Source of the DNA: Palaemon carinicauda
Lineage: Eukaryota > Arthropoda > Malacostraca > Decapoda > Palaemonidae
Length of the DNA: 64,000 nt
Assembly: GCF_036898095.1 (NCBI RefSeq)
Contig: NC_090739.1
Location: 63,741,747 to 63,805,746 of the forward strand
Direction of reading: 5' to 3'
Below are positions 57,521 through 64,000 of this stretch, piece after piece (positions within the stretch are counted from its first letter, which is position 1; each line of letters opens with the position of its first letter). The notes under the pieces were generated by a model. That model saw only the letters and a list, made by a program, of their open reading frames with translations, did not search any database and had not been told where the DNA came from. A program made the translations under genes and the position numbers.

Positions 57521-58930
57521 AGTGACATTCCACTTTCGTCAGTGTTCTGAAAAAAATACATTACATGATCTGTTGAGGAAATGCTTCAAGGACCACACCC
57601 AAATGCTAAGTGCTCAAAAGTAAGGCTGTGTGGAAAGGATACTGCAACCTGTTTTTTTCAACATGCAGCAAATCGAACATAACATCGGGTATGTAGCTTG
57701 TTCACTTTGGCCATTCAAAAAGCACATGTAGTAAGGACTTTTGAAAACACTGAGATGAATGAAAAGAAATAAAAGTATATTTCTACACCAATAAAGCAAG
57801 TGAAGAAAAAGGAAAGTATTACAAACCAGGGGGATTTTAGTTTACCATATCTGGCAACAAAGAGTAGCTGGCACGCTGTGATGCTACCGCCCAAATATAA
57901 GAAAAATCTTGAACTAATATTCTAATTATAATGTCAAGAAAACTAAGCTTATAAAATAATTAAGCTCATCGTTATCAAAATTAGACTTGTTAAATGCTAG
58001 AATGGCAATATTGTCATCATTCCCACTACCAACAATTAACCTTGTTTTCGGCTTTACCTTCAAACTAAAAGTTAGTTTTTATTTACGTATGGACTTTTTT
58101 ATTTGGGCAGCAACTACCTGAACACAATAGGAACAGTAGAGTCTGTGCAGTCTTCACAACAGTTATCTAAACCTCAATATTGCCCCTCCACCATAAGACA
58201 CAAAGAATGTGGATCCTAAATGCCCAGAAAAAATTCCCTGAAACAATCAATGTATTTATTATTAACAAATCCAAATGGCATCCCTTACAATCACTAATAA
58301 TCCAATCAGCAATTATTTTGAGAGAATTCCTTGAAGTAAAGTCGTCTTGCTACAGCGAGAACGATGCAGAGACCAAAAAAACTAAAGATGTTATAGCTTA
58401 CCACAGCCATGGTTATTGCCACATGCCTATAGATGGTCTCATACTATACTAGAGGCCTTAGCCTATTGATAAGAAAGAAAACAGGAATTCTTTTTGATAA
58501 ACATCTATATAAGTAATCTTCATGAGAAGCAATATGAACATCAGGGGATGATCAAAGAACTAATAACAGATTGGTCAAAAATAAAACAACTTCAAAAGGA
58601 AGAGTACAGTAGGCTTAAATAGTGGAGTTTAGGTTACTTGCATTTCTCGTGTTCTATGCAGGCAAGTAACTACCTTGCAAAATTAAACCAGTTTGAATTT
58701 GAACAGAAAAAAGAAAAGTTTAATTAACTTGTCTCTTTGCTTTATCTGTGAGTTATAATTGCTTAAATGATATAGAGCTATTCTTGAAAGGAAGGCTGGC
58801 ATTTGGAGTAGAGTTAGGGAAGAAGATCAATAACTAAGGATAAACAGTATACTCTACTATTTTTTGTTTAATCAAAATTATTATATGTCACTAAGAAATA
58901 TACTGTACTAACCATTTAAATGATACTCAC
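57521..58930. other. PDPR intron, no gene recognised
   Basis: AT-rich sequence. An open frame at 58180-58452 has no recognisable domain or splice context and is not annotated as a gene. Confidence 0.55.
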
Positions 58931-59100
58931 CTCATTTGGTATATACAACACCCACCCAAGCTCTCCTGTATGCGTCAAGTTCATGGCACGGATTCCGTTA
59001 GCAAGACCTACATCAATTTCTTTGAACGAAAAGAAAGGGAAGGCCTTGGTGCTGAGGTCCACATCTGTTATTTCTGATAAAAGTACTCTTGCAAGAGGGC
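58931..59100 (-). CDS. PDPR: PDPR, GcvT-domain exon (most 5' exon visible)
   Basis: The exon runs from an AG acceptor preceded by a long T tract (minus-strand TTTTGTCAG before 59100) to a GTGAGT donor (58930-58925). Its first Gly codon is split 1/2 with the previous exon. The reading is PLARVLLSEITDVDLSTKAF, then FSFKEIDVGLANGIRAMNLT and HTGELGWVLYIPNE. It matches the PDPR segment with KEMSVGYANGIRV and THTGEPGFMLYIP. It is followed in phase 0 by the exon at 54898-55077. The exon before it was not found between 59101 and 64000. Confidence 0.92.
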
Positions 59101-59663
59101 CTGACAAAAAAAAAAAAAAATTAGTTTCTGAAAAATTACTAGTTTTAACAGGCTTTTTTTTTTTATTCTCCGATGCTTTTAATCATTCAAAACCAATAAA
59201 TTGTCAGCACTTACTATAATAGTATAATTTCAATGAACATTCATAAGAGATCCCCTGCAACCTATCCTTGCATCAAATACAGTACAGTATGTGGAAACTA
59301 TAACTCACTAAGACATTTACCTAATACAACTAATTAAACTAAAATACAGTAAATACCTCCATATTTTGTAACAAACAATGGTTTTACATATGCATAAAAA
59401 ATTTAAAATATAAAGTCAGATTAACAAAGTAAATTAAATGTTTATAAGTGTAATCACCTACTAATAAGTGACAAGAATGTACTAAAGCCAAGAACCTGGA
59501 GAGTACTTTAAATGACAACTACAACTAAAGATTAAAACGAGTTGTTTTATACATAAAACATTGCACGCAACATGTTACATATGAAAAAAAAAATGTTTTT
59601 CTTGATTTTACACATTGTCATGCAAAATTACAGTGTCAGCATGTTTATATTCTGACACAAATC
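59101..59663. other. PDPR intron, AT-rich
   Basis: Nothing recognised apart from homopolymer tracts. Confidence 0.6.
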
Positions 59664-60506
59664 TGAGTCTTTTACATCGGAGAATGATAATAAAAAAGCT
59701 GGAATACAATGGTTAAAAATTATAGCAAGGTGTCTACAACCATCCGATAGTAGAAAGGCAACAGCAACTGCCCCCTGGCTCATTGACAAACCACTTAGAT
59801 AGCAGCTGGGACTTTTGAGGGAGTTGGTGCTGGTGGAAAATCATCATCCTTTATACAAGAGACTCAACCTTGGGTGGGAGAAGTCCATATTCCAACCGGC
59901 TGGAAAAATTGACCCAGGATACTCAACACTCATGCATTTGTGATGCTAAGTGTTAAAGATCTTACCACCACCTGTACCAATGGTTTAACAATACCAGCAG
60001 GTTCATAGCCACGGCTTCAAGGGTTGCTTTTGAAATGAAAATCTGTCGTACACCTGGCAAAGATATGTGATGGGTTTGCTTAAATTATGTTGCGTGGAAC
60101 ACGTTTATGGGTTTGCCTTGTTACATTACACTCTCCCTCACAAGAAATGCGCGGATAAGACTCTTCTGTACCTGAGTACAGAACAACCACACACTGAGTG
60201 GGGATTACCTGTTAATTAGATCGAGTCCAGCTGGTGAGGTTCTTTGAATCTGTGCTCCAAGAGAAGGGGAGATTGAAAGGAAAAGATAAGGCCAGTCATT
60301 CTTTACCTCATCTCAAAGTTACACGTAACATTTACCCTTGATGCCCCACTGATGGTTAATATCTAAGTCGTTTGTCAGTGAGCCAGCAGGGGGCTATTAC
60401 CTTCCTGCTACTGGCAGGTAACTGCCGGCTGGTGGTTAACACTTTTTAATAATTTTTAACTGTCGTATTCCAGCTATGTTGTTATCATTATCCTATGAAA
60501 AGGACA
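59664..60506. mobile_element. Foldback/MITE element with long imperfect inverted ends
   Basis: The left about 140 bp (59664-59805) and right about 140 bp (60360-60506) are imperfect inverted copies. Shared words are AGCTGGAATAC, GGTTAAAAATTAT/CAGTTAAAAATTATT, and TGACAAACCACTTAGAT/TGACAAACGACTTAGAT. The middle (about 550 bp) encodes nothing. No target duplication was identified with certainty. It fits a non-autonomous DNA transposon. Confidence 0.7.
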
Positions 60507-61938
60507 ATGGTTTGTATTTTTGTAAGTAGACCTTTATCAACATCCTCCAAAACTGGCCTTATCAATAATGAAGCAATCTTCAATACACTGTAAAAAAAAA
60601 ATAAATAAAAAACTGCTCAATACTGATATGCTTTGACAACCTTGTCCACATACTGGACGATATTTAAATTAAACAATTAAAAAAAGTATAGATGAAACGG
60701 TAATCTATCAGCATTTGTGTGTGATCCGTTCCAGGGGGGCAGGCATGATAGCTAAAAAAAAAAAAAAAAAAACCATAGCAAATACAGAAATTTACAATAT
60801 ATTTTCTTTCTTATTTATAATTGTTCATATTTTCTTATTTTATTTACAAATCTAAGCTTCTATAAACCCTCCTAATATTCCTATAAACCCGTTATACTGT
60901 ACACTCTTAAAACACTTTTCAAGCTGAAACTTACATAAACATGACCCAACTATATGTTCATTTACTAAGGGGAAAAAGTCCCACTGTATTTAAGATAAAC
61001 AGAATTTTGATAAAACAGATTTTCTACTCAACCATATCCAATAATAATGCATGAGATACTCACATATTAGTATTGTATAATGAAATAAAAATGGCAAATA
61101 CACGTCTCTTCTATTGTTTACGATTGTAAGCTCTTCAAGACTACCATCCACGCTTTCCAAACCAGCTGATTAGGGCAAACTAAAATGCTTTTTTTCTCTT
61201 GCTAAAAGACAATTATTACTTGAACTATCATATCTATTTCACCATATAATGGTATTTAGGTTTTAGTAAAAATACTTTTCTCATATTTAATTTACTGTCA
61301 ATTTTAATGGAATATCAAAATTTGGCGGTGTTTCATCCCTGCTGCTGATGCACGATAATTTTATAGCCCTTAGCTTTGCGGGGCTTGATTATAAAGCTCG
61401 AGAAATTACTGACTTTTTTTTCCAACTCTTTAAGTAGTTTTTGTGGAATTTGGTTTACCTTTTTCTAAACGGAAAAAGGTACACTGTACTGTAATGTAAT
61501 ACAGTATAGTAATATACCAGTCATATTCTACATAAGAGTCATTTGTAATAACTACGGTAATTGTTTACAATCGTAAGAAAGTTGAAGTGCAAGTAAAACA
61601 GCTGTTGTTATCCAAAACTGTTGTTTATAACAAAACAGCTGTTTTGGCTTGGTTGTTTATAGCTGTATGCATTGCTAACATTACTTTTATCATTTTATTT
61701 TGCTTTCTTAACTTATTGAACTAGAATTTTGGGGAAAGGGGTGGAGGAAAAGGGGTTATAATTTGGTCTCAAAAAAAGGAACTGGCATAATACACGAGAT
61801 ACAAGAGAAAATATTCTTTTTATAGGTGAAAATTTGGGTGCAACAATATGTAAGATTGTTTAAGTTGCATGAGTATATACAATATTACTGTAATGTAATT
61901 TCTTAATTTTTAGGCCTAAATATTACTACTGTTAATAA
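60507..61938. other. Non-coding intron/intergenic sequence
   Basis: AT-rich with no recognised gene. A poly-A run at about 60754-60772 and a region with repeated AACTGTTG/AACAGCTGTT words at 61590-61650 are visible. Confidence 0.55.
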
Positions 61939-62320
61939 AGGGATTTTGACGAAGGAAAAATCTATTTCTGGGGAGAGACCTGTGACGTCCGGTGAAAGGG
62001 TCTTTCTTTACACTTTTCTGATATAAATCTTCCAAATATACCAGAGAAAGATAAAAGCATGGAATGCAAAGGTTACTACCCTCGCGCGAGCACCTTGTGG
62101 GTGTCGTGTATACATCAGGGGCGTGTGAAAACCACTATTCACAGGCTGTCTTCCATTTAGATAATTCCTTCATCAAAGGGAAGGGCCGTAACAGAAGCCC
62201 TAGAAACCACACTTGGACCACGCCACCGACACCTAACACGAACGCCCTCTAGGACATCCTTCTGCAAGAACATATGGCTTGGCAAGGAAAGGGTGGGTCT
62301 GTACAAAAATAACCGGGAAG

Positions 62321-62412
62321 GGTTTCACCGGGCGTCACAGGTCTCTCCCCAGAAATAGATTTTTCCTTCGTAAAAATGCCTTTTCTGGGTTGACCTGTGA
62401 CGACCGGTGAAA
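62321..62412. repeat. Internal complementary region (62-kb DIRS)
   Basis: The first half is the reverse complement of the left end (61939-62000: GACCTGTGACG...GGTGAAA). The second half (TTTTCTGGGTTGACCTGTGA onward) should be the reverse complement of the element's right end, outside the window. They join near 62380. Confidence 0.8.
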
Positions 62413-62830
62413 ATGTATCAGAGAATGCCTTCCAAGCCCAATAAAGTAATAACATAATGAGGAGAATACAAAAAAACATGTAAGACAATAATATAATATA
62501 ATAATGTAAGTAAACATCAAATTACAAACTAGCCAAATGACATAGGGAATGTAAGGCTAAATAAATATGAAGACAAGGAATCAACTGAGTGTCGCAACGC
62601 AAAAGGCATCAAACCTTACATGCCTAAGCATATCTAAACATTAAAGGAACGGTAAATACAATAACAGTTAAACCATAGGAATTAAACTTGGTAAATATCA
62701 TAGGGCTAACGAACTACCCAAGAGAGTGGCGACGTGGTGTGAGTGGCGGGTAGGAGGGAGAAGAGAAGAGATGGAAGAAAGGAAGAAGAGATTAATGGGG
62801 AGAGATAAGACTCCCCGCTGCAACCGTCTG

Positions 62831-63700
62831 TTATTTAAGGGCCTGTAAGTTCTTTAGATAGTGGCGTTTGAAAACCATAGGAGATTTCCAACTCGTATAT
62901 TTTTTAAGGTCATCAAAGTCCCTGTTCTGGAAGTGATTGATGGAGGTAGCTACTGACCGTATATCATGAGCATGGGGAAATGATTCCAGATTAGTATGTT
63001 TAATGAAGTAGAGGATTTGTTGTCTGATACCTTGAATGGAAATAGTACCTCCTTGTTCCCTGATAACCAAGGGGCCAGATGAGCGGGTGGCAGTTCTAGC
63101 TAAAAAGGCCCTGAGAGTAGTGACTGGACACAGAGAAAGGATCCTGGGGAAGAGGGATAATCTTCCGAGGGGAGCACCTATTTTGCGGATCCTCATTTTT
63201 AGCTAGGAAAGCTCTGTCTGGAGAAAGGAGTACTTCGTCTGAAAGGAGGAAATCTATGTTTTCCGGGTTTCGTGAGAGAGCTGCTAGTTCTGATATTCTA
63301 GCACCTGAGGCCAAAGCCGTTAGAAATAAAGTCTTCCTAAGAAGAGTGATATAAGAGCAGGATTCATTGTCCGTGTCCGACGCAAGTTTGAGGACATCGT
63401 TCAGACCCCAAGAGACCTTTTGTAGCTGAACCGAAGGTCGAAGCCTAGCACACGCTTTTGGAATAGATGAGAAATAGGAATCAGCTAGGTTAATGTTAAA
63501 CCCAACAAGGAAGATCTTCTTCAAAGCTGACTTGATGGTGGTTAAAGTGCTAGCTGCTAGAGCTTTGTCAAATAGGAACCTCAAGAAAGAGATGGCTAAA
63601 TTCGGAGACATACGAGTATGGTCTGAATTCTTAGGAAATCTGCTAGTTTCTTAACGGCCGAATCATATTGACGAATTGTCGAGTCCCTTTTGTCTGATTC
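62831..63700 (-). pseudogene. Tyrosine recombinase of the 62-kb DIRS, frameshifted
   Basis: Pieces in order on the minus strand: YDSAVKKLADFLR at the end of the 63973-63596 frame, then 63611-63096 (AASTLTTIKSALKKIFLVGF, LASGARISELAALSRNPEN with the Arg), then 63196-62831 (GPLVIREQGG, HAHDIRSVATSINHF with HxxR, WKSPMVFKRHYLKNL with the Tyr). Two frame changes break it. It aligns along its whole length with the recombinase of the inner DIRS at 40.5-41.4 kb. Confidence 0.85.
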
Positions 63701-63973
63701 GATGAAGAGAACGTTTTCCGGGTCAATGTTCACGTCTCTACGAGCTGCAAACTTCATGTAGTCCACAAAGTTAGAGTTTTGGCTATCCTTGAGGAATCTG
63801 ACACAGTGAGTTTGGATTACTTGGGTCAGTTTGGGGAACGGGATCCGGAAGGGACGGAGTTTCAACTCGAGGAGGCGAGGAAACCAACTGTTCTTTGGCC
63901 AGTGAGGTGCTACTAAAGCCACTGCCCCCTGGAAGGAGCGTAGTTTGTGTAAAACTTTCATTAGAAGATTCAC
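63701..63973 (-). pseudogene. End of RNase H/post-RNase H region and recombinase linker (62-kb DIRS)
   Basis: The frame holds MNLLMKVLHKLRSF and VALVAPHWPKNSWFPRLLEL, parallel to VNLLMKVLDKLQTF and VALVAPNWPKSNWF in the inner DIRS. It then shifts into the recombinase lead VRFLKDSQNSNFVDYMKFAA. In the inner DIRS these two segments are in different frames, so here one indel has fused them. Confidence 0.7.
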
Positions 63974-64000
63974 TGGGGGAAATAGGTAAATCTTCTTCCA

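Larger units (their letters stand above)
61939..64000 (-). mobile_element. DIRS-type retrotransposon, 3' part (continues past window)
   Basis: The left end starts GGATTTTGACGAAGGAAAAA at 61941 and resembles the right end of the inner DIRS. An internal complementary region lies at 62321-62412. On the minus strand the recombinase (63700-62831) and the end of the RNase H/post-RNase H region (63973-63700) are visible; the rest lies beyond 64000. It is closely related to the inner DIRS (34219-42305) but more decayed. Confidence 0.85.

Noticed and set aside
58180..58452. 90-codon open frame in a PDPR intron
   Set aside because: No domain, no splice context and no codon bias; expected by chance in AT-rich DNA.
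61130..61180. Possible additional PDPR exon upstream of 59100
   Set aside because: A Trp-containing minus-strand stretch was examined but has an early stop and no matching splice phase.

Overview
This window is eukaryotic nuclear DNA. It is AT-rich, intron-bearing and packed with transposable elements in many states of decay. The only host gene I can support is on the minus strand: four 3'-terminal coding exons of the pyruvate dehydrogenase phosphatase regulatory subunit (PDPR), spread over about 31.5 kb (59100 down to 27649). The exon junctions have consensus splice sites and the reading frame stays consistent, so the gene looks intact here. Its 5' exons are not visible and should lie beyond position 64000. 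The transposon community (DIRS retrotransposons, Tigger, a Mutator-like element, LINEs with (AAT)n tails) suggests an arthropod, and I lean to a decapod crustacean, possibly a caridean shrimp. That assignment is inference from recollected repeat types, not proof.

Layout. 1-6.4 kb: a small MITE, a perfect 35-bp-arm hairpin, a plus-strand DIRS gag remnant, and an internally deleted Tigger element (4610-6090). 6.46-11.85 kb: decayed minus-strand DIRS 'B', with a LINE 3' fragment inserted in its reverse transcriptase. 11.86-23.87 kb: minus-strand DIRS 'C', with a GC-rich LINE (about 12.18-16.23 kb) inserted near its 3' end and an 18-bp minisatellite in its gag. 23.9-26.24 kb: a decayed minus-strand Tigger transposase. 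27.65 kb: end of PDPR.

PDPR introns. The last intron (27847-45481) is a nest: the two ends of a TA-flanked Tc1/mariner-type element (28046 and 45349) enclose a decayed minus-strand DIRS (28901-44502), which is itself split by a young plus-strand DIRS (34219-42305). The young copy has 282-bp inverted repeats with no mismatch seen by eye and full gag, RT/RNase H and tyrosine recombinase regions, damaged by one nonsense codon and one frameshift. The next intron (45683-54897) holds a fourth DIRS (47041-53556) that has lost the RT polymerase core, plus two LINE 3' ends. The intron at 55078-58930 holds a decayed Mutator-like transposase. Upstream of the 58931-59100 exon are a foldback/MITE element (59664-60506) and the 3' part of another DIRS (61939 to beyond 64000).

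The DIRS elements share a logic: inverted terminal repeats, gag, then RT-RNase H overlapped by a tyrosine recombinase ORF in another frame, then an internal complementary region in which reverse complements of both outer ends are joined. I see that joined-end structure in four elements. I see no tRNA, rRNA or CRISPR array and no host gene other than PDPR. I did not find a wholly new system. The most unusual signals are the apparent spliceosomal intron in the young DIRS gag, the UGA-CGG stop separating gag from the same-frame recombinase ORF, and the multi-layer nesting inside an apparently functional host gene.
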